DNA of 64,000 nt from Epinephelus fuscoguttatus. Its lineage: Eukaryota > Chordata > Actinopteri > Perciformes > Serranidae. Location of the stretch: NCBI RefSeq assembly GCF_011397635.1, contig NC_064758.1:14466013-14530012 (forward strand). Reading direction: 5' to 3'. This document shows positions 10,692 to 23,400 of the stretch, piece by piece. Every line of letters starts with the position of its first letter. The first letter of the stretch is position 1. A program made the translations under genes and the position numbers. Under the pieces are notes generated by a model. The model saw nothing but the letters and a program-made list of their open reading frames with translations. It did no database searches and had not been told where the DNA came from.

Positions 10692-12312
10692 GCTATATTA
10701 AAGAAAGTCAAAGTATAGTGTATCGTAAAAGTAACTCATAGTATATTATGTTGTAAAAAAGTAACTAAAAACTCACAGTATAATATGTCTTAAAAAATGT
10801 CAAGGAAAAACCACAATATAGTATGCCATACAAAAGGAATTAGTGTCAAAAAGTCAATAGTGTGTCATAAAAAATGTCATTAAAACCGTCTTATTGCATG
10901 CAATAAAAAACTCAAAGTCATAGTATTGTATGCTATAAAAAATGTCATATAATAATATGCTGTGAAAATATAAAAATCATAGTATTTAATGTATTGTATG
11001 CCATTGAATATGTCAAAGAAAAGGCATAGAGTAGTATATCATAAAAATGTCATAGAAGAGTGTACCATTTTAAAAAAAAGTCCTAATATACTGTCCTGAA
11101 AATTTTCATAAGAGTCAGAGAATAGTATACCGAAATTAATGTCATAGCTTTGTATGCCATTAAAAAGTCTTAATATACTATGTAATAAAAAATATAAAAA
11201 AGTCACAGTGCAGTATACAATGAAAAATATTAAATAGTCATAGTATAGTACACTATGAAAAATGTCAAAAGAAAAACATACTACGGTGTGCTTTAAAATA
11301 TGTCATAGTATGTCATTAGTATAGTATGCTCTACCAAATGCCCTAAGAGAGTAATAGTATAGTACGCGATACAAAATTTAACTGAGAAAGTTGTATTATA
11401 GTATGCTTTAAAAAAGTCTTAGTATTGTATATCATAATAAGACAAGTATATTATGTCATAAAAAGTCATTGTATAGCACGCAAGAAAAAATGCCATAAAA
11501 AGTCAGAGAATAGCACTTTATTAAAAAAGTCATAGTACAGTATGCCATAAAAAAAAGTCATTATAAAGTCTTGTGTTGCATGCTGTAGGAAATGTCATCA
11601 AAAATCAAAACATAATATGTCATGAAAAATGTCATAAAAAATTATACTATAGTATGCTTTAAAAAACAACATAGTATAGCGTGTCATAAAAAATCAGTAT
11701 ATTATGTCATAAAAAAGTCATAGCCATTGGGTTGCCATTAAAAAAATGACAGAAAAAAAAATAATTGTACAGTATGTAATGAAAAATGTAAAAAATAAAT
11801 AAAAGTATAAAAAAGTATAGTAGCCATAACAAATGTCATAGAAAGTCATAATATAGTATGTCATGAAAAATGTCAAGTATAGGACGTCATAAAAGACTTT
11901 TAATACAAAATGTACTAAAAAGTCATAGTATAACACGCTGTAAAAAATGTCATAATATAGAATGTCATAAAAAACTCAATGTGGCATGTCATAAAAATCG
12001 TGATATTGTATGCCATTATAAATGTAACAAAAAAGTCATTGTATAGTGTGCCATTAAAATAAGAGCGTCACAGTGGTACAAAAATATCATAAGAATGAAT
12101 ACTATAATATGTCATGAAAATGCCATAAAGAGAGTCATAGTATAGCATGCCATAAAAAATGTTATAAAAAAGTTATCGTATAGTGTGTCATAATGTCAAT
12201 AGTAAGTAATATTATAGTATGCTGTGAAAAATGCCATAAAATGTCATAAATAATTCATAGTACGTCATAAATAATGCCAAAAAAGTTATAGTATAGTATG
12301 ATATAAAATGTA
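10692..12312. repeat. Degenerate AT-rich tandem array (minisatellite or satellite)
   Basis: About 1.6 kb consists of imperfect units built from two modules: CATAGTATAGTATGCCATAAA and a shorter AAATGTCATAAAAAAGT. The modules alternate irregularly, so the apparent period varies between about 27 and 50 bases. Copies are strongly diverged and there is no long open frame. The array lies between the 3' ends of two convergent genes. Confidence 0.8.
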
Positions 12313-14354
12313 ATTGAAAAGGTGACCATACTCATAGAACTGAACTTGAATTAGTTTTTGCTAACACACACATCAACGTTCACCATATTCTCATGATTCA
12401 AAGCAAACTTGATCCCAACGAGTGTTTTCAGGTGTGAAGCACAATGATCAAACAGCAGGATACACACTTTATGATTTTATGTTCTTTCTGTTTATTAAAG
12501 TGCTCTGGAAAAAGATAGAAAGATTCATATTAGAAATATTAACAAACTTACTGATACAAAAGTGAGAGCTACAAAAGTGAAAAGCACTTTGAGAGAGGAG
12601 GTGACAATGCTTTATGAGAAACACAACTTACAGCCTGGGCTGTTTGTCTTACTGGGTTTACTGGGACTTTGGAAACATACTATATCTGTTTCCATTTCCT
12701 GTATTAATACATGGATTAAAGAAAAATAGACTTCATGTTGTACTGGAATGCATTTTCAATAATCTTTAGCTCTATTTAAATGTATAAACACTTCACTGTA
12801 CTGTCAGTACTTCTGACCAATCACAGGCTGAGTTAGAGAATCACATGTTTTTTCCATCACAAAAAGAATTAACTGAAGAACTTATTAAAGTAAAAAAGTA
12901 CCAAATAGATTTATTTTCAGCAATGATACATTGTAAACAGGTTAATAAACATATAGACTTTACAAAATACATCTTCAAGCATCACGTATATACACATAGA
13001 GTTTAAGGAATGATTGCCTTTTAGAGCTCAGTTGGTCCTCTTGAGTTACAACAGGTGATGACATCATCACCCTGACACAATCTGTCGAGCCAATTTCATT
13101 GTGTATATATTATCATCTAAAAACTATATGTGAACAGATATGTAAGGTAGGCCACCTTAAAGTATTCAGCATAGACTGAGCAATGGCAGACTCGTAGCAA
13201 ACGGACCGAAGTCTGAAAAATTAAATTCCTCAACATACACAGACCATTATAAATCCCCCACAGCCCACACACATCGGTCTACAAAACGTTCGCAGAGATC
13301 AGCTATGGCTTAAACGACATTTTGGAAAAACAGACACTGAAGACATCTGAGCTGTGGTCTCTTTGCCTGGAATGAATATCACCTCCTCGCATTCCTGACG
13401 TGTCATCCAACGCACTGACTCCATGACTGCGGGACAGAGGCTATGTGACACTACATAATTCAATCAGTCCATCAATCAAGCGTCACGCGCTGCAGACAGC
13501 AAAGACAATGGTCAATGTGTGGCTGCAATGAAAATGCACAAATCACACATTTGTGCCAGTATGTAATTACATCATCACCATGATGTAAACCTTGAAAAAT
13601 AACATGTCTGTACATTAATGATACCAGTGTTTAAGGCACAGTCTGTACAGTTGGGCCACTATTGCCGATGTAAATCTGCTCTTTCCCAGGATGCACCTAC
13701 ATATTATGTATTTGCCATTCATTCATGACATCACATCAGTACTTTTTGATGTGATAAACAGGATTTGGGAAAGTTTAATTTAACAGATATTCTCAGATTT
13801 TTCTTTTTTAGAAAAGTGCAACTGATCCTTTACCTCTACTGACAGAACTCGCTTTTGCTGTTTATAAAGTAGTAGATGTGTCCCTGCCATCCGTCTTAAA
13901 GATTAAAAAGTGCTAAAACAGACCATCCTGATGATGTAATAACTGCCATCCATGACTGACCTTCAGAGATTTAGTCCATGTTTATCCCATGGTTTGCATT
14001 TCCTTCCTTCTGATGACCAGTCAAAAGGCCAGTCTGCACTGCATACAAAATGAAAACACACAGAAACAATCCTGGACCGCTAGTGATGCCAAACTCCATT
14101 CAAAATCCCACCATTTTACACATTTGAACATGACATAATATTTTCTGGGGTATTCTACAAACTCCTTATTAATGCTATTAACTCTAACATTAAAAACGTA
14201 GATAGGTTACTTGTGTAACCCTGGTTCTCTGGGTAGCATGAGTGAGTCTGATTAGGCTCAGATTATTCTATGGGATTTCAAAGTGTCGAATAAATTGTCA
14301 ATTATTTTTTATAAATTAACAAATCAACAATTTTTATGAAATACTATTTAATAT
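12313..14354. other. Intergenic sequence or distal nadk 3' UTR
   Basis: No coding region was seen. An AATAAA on the minus strand (TTTATT at about 12491) could end a long nadk transcript, but a nearer signal exists at 15183-15188. A small palindrome, GGTTAC..GTAACC, lies near 14204-14219 and resembles a CACTA-type terminus. Otherwise nothing was recognised. Confidence 0.4.
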
Positions 14355-15055
14355 ATACTTCAATTTTATTTTTATTTAACACTTGTTTAATTATAGAATT
14401 TACTTCAAAATGTCCTTTTCAAAAGTCTGTTTTTAAATGTTATGTTAGCATTTTTCAAAATGATAAAATATTACAAAATATGAGTATTGAAGAGTGGAGT
14501 TGCTGCCTCCTCGCCTTTCAGCCAATCACATGCCTCCATCCTCTCAGCAGACTCAACAACTGCTAGCTAACTAGCTCCTGTTGGCTAAAAAACCCCAAGG
14601 TCTACAGATAGGCTTTCTTTAATGTAAATTACCCAGCTAGCAGCTGACGTTAGCACTAGCTTTTCATATCCATGCCAACCTAGGTAGTTAGCTGTGTAGC
14701 TACGTAGCATTTGTAGCCTTTCAGACCAGATAAAAGACGTGGTTTGGACAAGTTTACATGTTGGTCTGCTGCAGTTTATTTTAAATGTGTGATTTAAAAT
14801 GATTCTGGAATTGTTGTTGCTCCCGCTAGTGGGAGCTAGTTGGCTAAATTTGGTAGCTGTTGTTCAGCCTGTACAGATGATTGGTATCGGGTGACCGGCT
14901 GAGTGGAGAGGAGCCTGTGACGACTCCAGTGTCACAAAAAGTGATATTTTTAAATGAACGCATCACTGGAGAAAATGCCGTTATGGTATAAAAACAGACT
15001 TCTGCAAAAGGGCATTTTGAAATCAAATATTCTGCGCTGAAATAAATAAAGCTTT
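14355..15055. mobile_element. Non-autonomous element with long imperfect inverted repeats
   Basis: The left arm (TTCAAAATGTCCTTTTCAAA near 14404, then AGTCTGTTTTTA) is matched in inverse by the right arm (AAAAACAGACTTCTGCAAAA near 14990, then GGGCATTTTGAAATC). Inner parts (AACTGCTAGCTAACTAGCTC near 14558) also pair loosely with AGCTAGTTGGCTAA near 14833. No transposase is visible. It lies 3' of nadk and could fall within a long 3' UTR. Confidence 0.55.
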
Positions 15056-15182
15056 AACAATTTCTGAAGTTATTTCAGAATGTATTGGTCAATATGCTGT
15101 GTTCAGTCTATTCATATGATTATTTATTTTATTTAATTGAACACTTTGGGCTTTCATAATTATTCCTTTTTTCCCCCACAAA

Positions 15183-15188
15183 TTTATT
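15183..15188 (-). terminator. nadk: Candidate nadk poly(A) signal
   Basis: The minus strand reads AATAAA 238 bases downstream of the nadk stop codon. It is the nearest canonical signal, though use of more distal signals cannot be excluded. Confidence 0.4.
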
Positions 15189-15425
15189 CCACTAAAATCC
15201 AACATGGAGGACCGCAGCAGAGGAGCTGTTCAGCTCAATATTTAGAATATTATTCTGGAACAATTTAACACATATAAAGGGCCACGTTATGACAGGCATT
15301 TTTGAATGGAGTTTGTTGAGACCTTGTATCCATAAAAGACGACACAGCACAGAGCGTGGTCGACCTAAAACCAAGACGAAGGAGTCCTTGAGACTTTGCA
15401 GAGGATCTCGCAGATGCCTCGCGCC

Positions 15426-15573
15426 TCAGAACTCTTCGTCCTCTGAGCTGAGGTAGTTCTGCTTCTTCCTCACGTTCCAGTGTAAACACTGGGCCAGGCT
15501 CTCGAACCAGTCGTTGACCGGGTCCCGGAAACAAATGGAAGGAACGGGGAAGCAAGAAGTAGTGATGGTAATA
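15426..15573 (-). CDS. nadk: nadk terminal coding exon
   Basis: It encodes [20 protein letters not shown], then [18 protein letters not shown], ending in an acidic tail SSEDEEF and a TGA stop at 15426-15428. Human NADK also ends in an acidic run after WNVRKKQ. Confidence 0.95.
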
Positions 15574-18500
15574 CTGGGGGAAAAAAAAGAAGAAAAGGTT
15601 TTTTGTCACAAAAGTTGCACTCTGAATGAGGAAAGAACAGTCCAGGTACTTGCAATCATAAAAATAAAAGAGGACGTGTTGACATCAGATCTAGCAACAC
15701 GACTTCCTCCTGAAGCAACAATGGCCATTTGTTTAAGTTTGTTTCAATTACTCAAAATGACTGGCAGCTCATTTCAAGAACCAGGAAGGTGATTATCTCT
15801 AGAGTTGCATAAAGGAAGAAGCTGGCCTCTGTATGCGGGACACTCCTGGCCTCAAGCCCATTAAGCAGGCTGATAAGGTTACGTGACAAAGCCTGTAAGT
15901 GTTGAGGCAGCTGCTGGGAGAGTTAAACTTATTATCCATTACAGAGTCTCTGTGCTTTGTTTTGCTCCATTCACTCAGCGTCACCCTGACTGTTTCTGTG
16001 AGTTGGGTGTTTGTGTGGCTGTGGTGTGATGATTAGCCCGGTATGTGGACTAACCTGTCTCCGTGGCAGATCTCTTGTCTCTTTCTTCCATCGAATGATA
16101 CCCAGGCGGTGTTTCTGGCGTCACGTGACAGCATGATCTAGAAAACAAGAAGCAAAGAAGAAGATTGGGATTTTTTTCAGTTGAGAGAAAACATGTTTTT
16201 GCCCTCCATGCTGAAATGACACATACTCAATCATTTTATATCATCTGGGGTTTCAGCCTGTAAAACCTGCATCTCACGAAAATACTAATTCAAACTACAG
16301 TCAGATTGCAAATAATTAAAATCTGATATGTAGGACTGACTCAAACAGTTTAAATACCTTGAGCTCCACCCCGGCAGGCACCACGATGGGCCTGAAGGAG
16401 AGTGAGTGTGGGCAGATGGGGGTGATCATGATGGCCGGGACATTGGGATGGATCATGGAGGCTCCTGCTGCCACTGCATACGCTGTACTTCCTGTAGGTG
16501 TAGATACTATCACACCTGAGGGGACACAGAGGTGCAGGCACACAGAGAATTAAAGCACAACTATATTACGTCTATGTTGCAAACACTGAACCTCAACAGG
16601 TGACACTTGACCATATTTGAAGGAGGGATTGGAGCTGTGGAGGAGTGAGCGGTGAATCTGACTTACAGACTGTGGCAATGCCTTGAAGAGGGCATTTTAA
16701 CACGGGGATCTATATGCATGGGGATTGAGTCACTTCTGGAGAAAGACAGGATGGCGATCGGCTATTTGAGGAAGTGAAGTTTTTGGCACCTCTATGTTGG
16801 CTTTTTTTTTTTAGCCCCGGAAATTGCTGCTTGAGTGCAACACATCTTTTCCGCATAGAGTTGATCATGTTGTTGATTGTGGCCTGTGAAATGCTGGCTC
16901 AATTCTCTTCAATGGCTGTGAAAAGATGCTGGATATTGGCAGGAACTGGAACACGCTGTCATAAATACCAATCCAGAGCATCCCAAACATGTTCAGTGGC
17001 TGACATGTTTGGTGAGCACACAGGCCATGGAAAAACTGGGATGTTTTCAGCTTCCGGGAATTGTGTACAGATTCTCAACATGGGGTTGTACATTATCATG
17101 CTGCAACATGAGGTCATGGCGGCAGATAAACGGCTGACAATGTGCCTCAGGATCTCAACAGTATCTTTGCACCTGTGTTTGTTGTCTTATGCCAGCCCAT
17201 ACCATAATCCCACCACCATGGGACACTCTGTTCACAAAGTTGGCATTAGCAGACTGCCTGCCCACATGACAGCATACATGCTGTCTGCCATTTGCCAGTA
17301 CAGTGTAAACCATGATTCATACCTACTACTGCCACTGCAGTTGAGCAGGTGCCCACTCAAGTCATTTACGACGAACTGCAGTCAGGTCAAGACCCTGGTG
17401 AGGACACTGGATGTGGAGGTCCTAGGCTTGGGTGGTTACACATGGTCTGTGGTTGTAAGGTTGGTTGGATGTACTGCCAAATTCACTGAAACGACTTTGG
17501 AGATGGCTAATGGTTGTGAAATGAGCATTTCATTCATGGGCAACAGCTCTGCTGGACATTATTGCGGTCAGCATGCCAATGGCACGCTCCCTTAAAACTT
17601 GCAACATCTGTGTCATTGTGTCGTGCGATTAAACTGCATGCTTTAGAGTCACCTTTAAGTGTGACCAGCCCAAGGCACACCTGTGTGGTCATGATAATGC
17701 TGTTTAATCAGCATAATGATATGCCACACCTGTCAGGTGAATGGATTGTCTTGGCAAAAGAGAAGTGCTCACTAACACAGATTTAAACACACTGGTGAAC
17801 AAAAATGTGAGAGCGATAAGCCTTCTGTGTCTGTAGAAAAAGTCTAAATCTTTTATTTCAATTCATGAAAAATGGGACCAAAAACAAAAGTGTTACTTTT
17901 ATATTTGTGTTCAGTGTAATAACCAGGCTGCATGACGTCATGCAACCTGGAGTTTCTCTGTGTGAGCGAAAGAAACTCAGGGACATGACACGATATGGAT
18001 GATTCATATTCAGAAGCTACGAGTGACTATTTTTTACCAATGGGAATCAACACAGTGGCCATGTCTACAAACTGCTATATGAAATACTCTGCTTGCTGGG
18101 AGGTGAAGGTCAGCCAGAGGTGCAGAGACTAAACATTGCCTTATCTGCAGACCATCTTGTTTGGGCTGTCAGACAGGTTTTAGTCAGACAATATTAAATA
18201 CTGCTAAGTTATGTGAATGTTTGGCAGCTTTACCCCCGTACGACACTGATCTGATTAATGTGTCAGCACTCTCTGACTCCTATTAAATGTTGGTGCCACA
18301 GTGCAAACCAGACTGACCGCATCTCAGTATTTACATTGCCCCAGCCTGCTGAACATCAAGACAGATCATCTGCCCACTCACCGTCTCCCTGCACGGTGGT
18401 AATGAGGTGTCCGTCCAGGAAGAGGTCGACATTGGAGAGATAGGAGGAGGGGCCTCTGTCCACCACCACCTCGTTCAGTACCTGAAACACACAGTTAACA

Positions 18501-20456
18501 AGTTTTTCCATCAACTCATATGATCTGTGCACAAGGTCACCAACTCCTGGTCTGCACACCCACCTCATTACGGGATTTAGATCATTAACCTCATACCTGC
18601 AGTCAGAGCTGCATTTCTTGTTTTGGAGCTGATGTCAGTGTTTACTTATGTGGTTTTGTAAAAAGCTTGTGGCTCAAATCCCTCAGGCATCAGAGTAAGT
18701 CATTATGTCGACATCACATGGCTGAGCTGTTTTGGCATGTTTACAGCGTGGACTCCGGCTATAGTAAAATTGCATCCTGCGGCGACAGTCCCCATTGGAG
18801 GCTTCCATTGTAACAGTGAAAGAAGTATGTCACTGCAAGAAAGATTCTTTTGAAAGTGGCGCAATTTGACCAGCGAAAACAGAGGGAGGAAAGGGCTGTG
18901 GCATTTGTTTTTCTTGCTTTTGCTTTTCCACAGGAAACAATATGGCGGCTAGCTGGTAAACAATCTTGAGTTACAGTTAAACAGTAAACTAAAATATGAC
19001 CCCAAAAACATTTGAGGCGAGAAACAGGCACCACAGTAACAGAATCTTGGTTTATATTTGATCAACACTGCCTAGTTTTACAGTTTGATCAGAGATTGAG
19101 ACAAAGACAGAGACGGGTGGGTCCGTCTCTTGATCCGCTTCTACATTCACTGTGTCTGTGGTGGCGGGCACACGAAAATGCAAAAATACAATCTGTAGTG
19201 TAAGCGACAGCCCAAGAGCCAGCGAGAATCTGCTGGCTGAAACAAATAGGGGATTTGAGCAGGGATTTCTGGGTGCTGTAAGATGAAGGGAAGTTTACCA
19301 AAGTTCATTTACACATAGTGCCTACACACTTTAATGTCCTTCAAAGACAGAAGTCGGTGGCACACAATGAAAAGTGTCATTTGACTTGTTTTACCAGAAC
19401 GTGCACAGAACTTGAGGAAGAGCCTGGCTCAACACAGCAAGCTGACAACCACCTTAGTGGTACCCGTTATTGCTGACTGGGGATTTAAGGTGTGTTAAGG
19501 CAGCTAAGGAAAGCCTGCCTCTGTTGAACCTGCTTCATGGTACTCCCCTCAGGACTCGTGGACAGCCATGTGAAGTGATGAACAGAACCTGTTTTTTTAC
19601 ATCTTGGCAAGGACTGTGAGAAAATAATGCTGGCAAAAGCTCAAATGCGTTTAATGTGTTCCACAGAACTGATTTAAGCTGCAGGTAATACCTGATACTG
19701 CACGGCTTTCCGGCTGCTTTCGATGTCTCCATTAGTCAGGATGATGCCCTTTTCATCCACTCTGGCTTTCTTCTCCCAGTTGTCTTTGAGCACCCGGACC
19801 TTTAAGCGGCTTCTCAAGACGATGGCAGCATTACCTATAAACAATACATACAGTATATCACATGCTTTGCAAACAGAACAGGAGTGTATATATATATGAT
19901 ATGAAAAGACAGAGGCTGATAGACAGGTTAGAGAACATACAGTACCTTCAATGATTTGGGTGACCTGAGACTGGTAGGTCTCAAATTTGAAGGGTGTCAA
20001 GAAACCCAGGGAGCCCAGGTGGAAGGCCATAACTGGTGGAACGCTCTCCTACAAATATTCAAAGGAAGGAGAGGACTGTAGTGTCATACCAAGTAATGTA
20101 AAAACACACAAAGGCTTCTTTCAAAGTGACAGTAGGAACACTTGGCTGAATACCTGGAAGAGCGAAGATGCATACAGCAAAGTTCCATCACCACCAAGAC
20201 AGATGATGAAGTCTATGCGATTAGAGATGTCATCGAGATCTGAGAAAGACATGACAATGAACCTTTTAAATATCTTATTTAAGATGATGATTTTGTATAT
20301 ATATGCCTAGTGTGCATTCAAACATAGCAAAAAATTGTTTTTCTTACCATCTCTGAAAGTGCAGAATTTCTTAGTTATGGCCCCAAAGTTTTCATCGTCT
20401 GAAATGGCTGGGTCCTCCAGAACTTTCTTTTCCACGTAAACAATCATGTCTTTCAC

Positions 20457-20495
<39 letters not shown>

Positions 20496-23400
20496 GATCA
20501 AAATCAAGGAAGAGAAATGGCGAAATGGCATCACGCACACTGGTTTCACAATGATCCCTCACCAGCTTCCCACCCACAAAAACTGCCAATTACTGACAAT
20601 CCCTGCTAATTATGTTCATTGTTAAAGGCCGCCGGTCATACCTCGGTGAGGAATACGCAGAGCTCTTTGAAAGGCTGAAGCAGACTGGCATCTCGTATCT
20701 TCTTGATGACAAGGACACTTTTTGGCGGCGTGTTCCACGTTAGTCTCTGGCTGGCGGGGTCCTGAATGTGCCTAAAAACACACATACAACGTTTACCTCA
20801 GCGGGCTAAAACAAACTGAACAGTCTCTAGGATAAGGATTCCCCCTTTACATTACATCAGCATCAAGCAGAGCGTCCAGATCTTGGCTGATGTAACATCT
20901 GTTAACTAACCTACTGCTCATCACACCCTGGACTGCTTAGTACCTATCCAATTAGAGTCACAAGTTTAAGGTCTGACCTGTAGCCACATACTGCTGAACC
21001 CCACGCGTCGTCTGCAGGGCCTTCAACTCATCTTAACCCCGCAGAGATGTCTAAACTTTGAAAAGGGCAAGATAAAAATGCGGGAGTGGTGTTTTGAGAG
21101 GAAAAAAAGAGAGGCAAAAATTTCTCTAAAACTCAGCTTTTAAAACCAAAACGCATTCTAAGATAGCAGCCGAAGAGCCACGAGTTGTGAGGATGAACCC
21201 AGTGGAAAAGCACATGAAAAGGACATAAAACGACTACACAAAAGGTATGAAAATTGGAGCTCCCTGGGGCTGAAACAAAATGAAAACCACAAGGAAAATG
21301 AGCTAATGTCATAGCTGGAAATAGCCACAAGATGTAGGATTATTTCACAATGCCAAAAGCTCTCTCTGTCACACATATATATGGCAGTTACTGAGTCAAA
21401 TTGATAGTTCTTAGGGGCAGGGTTACACAGACATAGGCCACCCACCCAAAGACTCTTGTGCTGTGTTTCATAACCATCATCTCTGCTTTAAATGGCTTGT
21501 AAATTAACATCGGTATTACACACTGACATTTACACCAATCACATGTGGAGAGCTGAGGTTTCAAGCCTGGTTGCACCAATCAGTGGACATCACTGAGACG
21601 AAATGGTCGAATGAGGAGATGATGCCTTCAGGAGTTAAATACTTATCGGAAAACTGACATAAAATTAAAACTTTCACGCAACACTTCTGCACAGCTTGAC
21701 AACCAGCATCATCCGTCAATGCTGCATTCACATCATGCCGGTTTTACTGTGAACACCAGCTGATAGCCTCCCATGACGGTGATATTATCAAACAAGTTTT
21801 TCTTTGTTGGGCTCTGATATCTCCCCTCGGCCCATCAGATTTCAGATTTCGGCTGCACATTCAGCCTATCTACGACTGCAAATATTAAAAATGATCAGTA
21901 TTCCGATCAAAGCTGCAGGGTTTCTTCCTACATGAGGACGCTGCCCGGAGAACATATCAGTGTTTGGAGTGAAAACCTGCAGACTCCTGCAAACCCTCTA
22001 TGACACCAAACTAGGGCTGAACGACATGCAAAACAACCTGAAAAACTTGAAACTTGTAAATCTGAAATATGATTTGTAGGACAAGACAACTCTGTACCAC
22101 CACAATGCTTCATGTGTAAACGTATGTTGTGACTCATTTTACCTTTATAAAAAAGCAGCCCCACACCAAACAGCTTGAGACCAGCAGATACACACCACAC
22201 ACGCACACAAAACTCATCAGTCCCAACGTATAACATAACAAAGCAGAATTATTATAACATATCCTGTTCCTGTTTTTCGTTCAGTCAAAAAGTACCGTCA
22301 AACAACGAATAAACAGAAAAACGCTACAAACTAAAGCTTTAAAATAGCCACAGATAATCCACAAGACAGTCATTGTTAGCATCAGATTGTCTTGTACTGC
22401 ACAGGTTATTGTGGCATCTACAATGTTAAAACAGGTGCCACATCTAAATATGACAAAAACGCTTCTTAAATTAGGCAAAACTGATTAAACTGACCATGGG
22501 CAGGTACAAAGCGAAAGCCCGGTTTCACAAACAAATACAGGATACAAAGCAAAACGTCATTAACATCTGAATCGGCGTACGGCTGTGATCTATTCATGGA
22601 CTGTTTCTCCTCTGACCACCTCAAAGCATCTGCGTCCTGACCTTCCCCTTTCATTCAGGAAAACCCCCTGCTCTGTCCACACCACAATGCCATGCTCTTA
22701 CAACAGCCAGTCTGTGATAACACGCAAACACTGCCACTTCTTCAGTGTTACAGCTACCGCTTGACATGGTATGACTAAACTTTAAACCCACATCAGTCTT
22801 CAAAGGCTATCAGCCCAACCCTGCACACTCAGGACGAATACACAATTTTGCTTTTTTCATTCAAGCCAAGCTGAAGTTAGAATAATTTAAGCATGACATC
22901 AGTTTGATATTACTCTCTCTGATCAGCTGGCTCCATGCACTGCCTGTTGGCGCCAATATTTCACCTATCAAACATCTCTCTGTTAAAGAAGAGACGGGAA
23001 GATGCTCTCACCATTTCCACACTTTGTTCTCGTTGTTTTTTCCAGGGCTGTCCTGCAATACGAGCTGGTTGAACTTCATGGCTGTACTCATGTAATGAGG
23101 ATGCTGCTTCAGGCTGACTCAGCAGGAGAACGGGGCTCCGGCAGCACGGCTCATTCTACCTCTAACAACTTCCTTGATTGCCACACATTGTGAAGCAGCT
23201 GGAGCAACTGAGTCAGTTCACTTCTCGCGGTCAAGCTGTGAGTCAGCCACACGGGCCTGTCTGAGAGGCTGAGCGAGGCGGAGAGTCTCTTCAGGAACTG
23301 TGGTCGAGCTCCAGGATCAGCTAACCGCCCCCCTGGGCTGGATCCACTGAGGCTATATTTGTCCCAATGAGGACTTAGCGCTTAACCGTCCTGGAGCATT

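Noticed and set aside
10692..12312. Possible CRISPR-like array of repeats
   Set aside because: Eukaryotic context, no constant repeat with unique spacers, and both modules are degenerate. It is a satellite-like array.
16774..17595. 273-codon open frame on the plus strand
   Set aside because: It is antisense to a degraded Tc1-like transposase and shows no conserved domain of its own.
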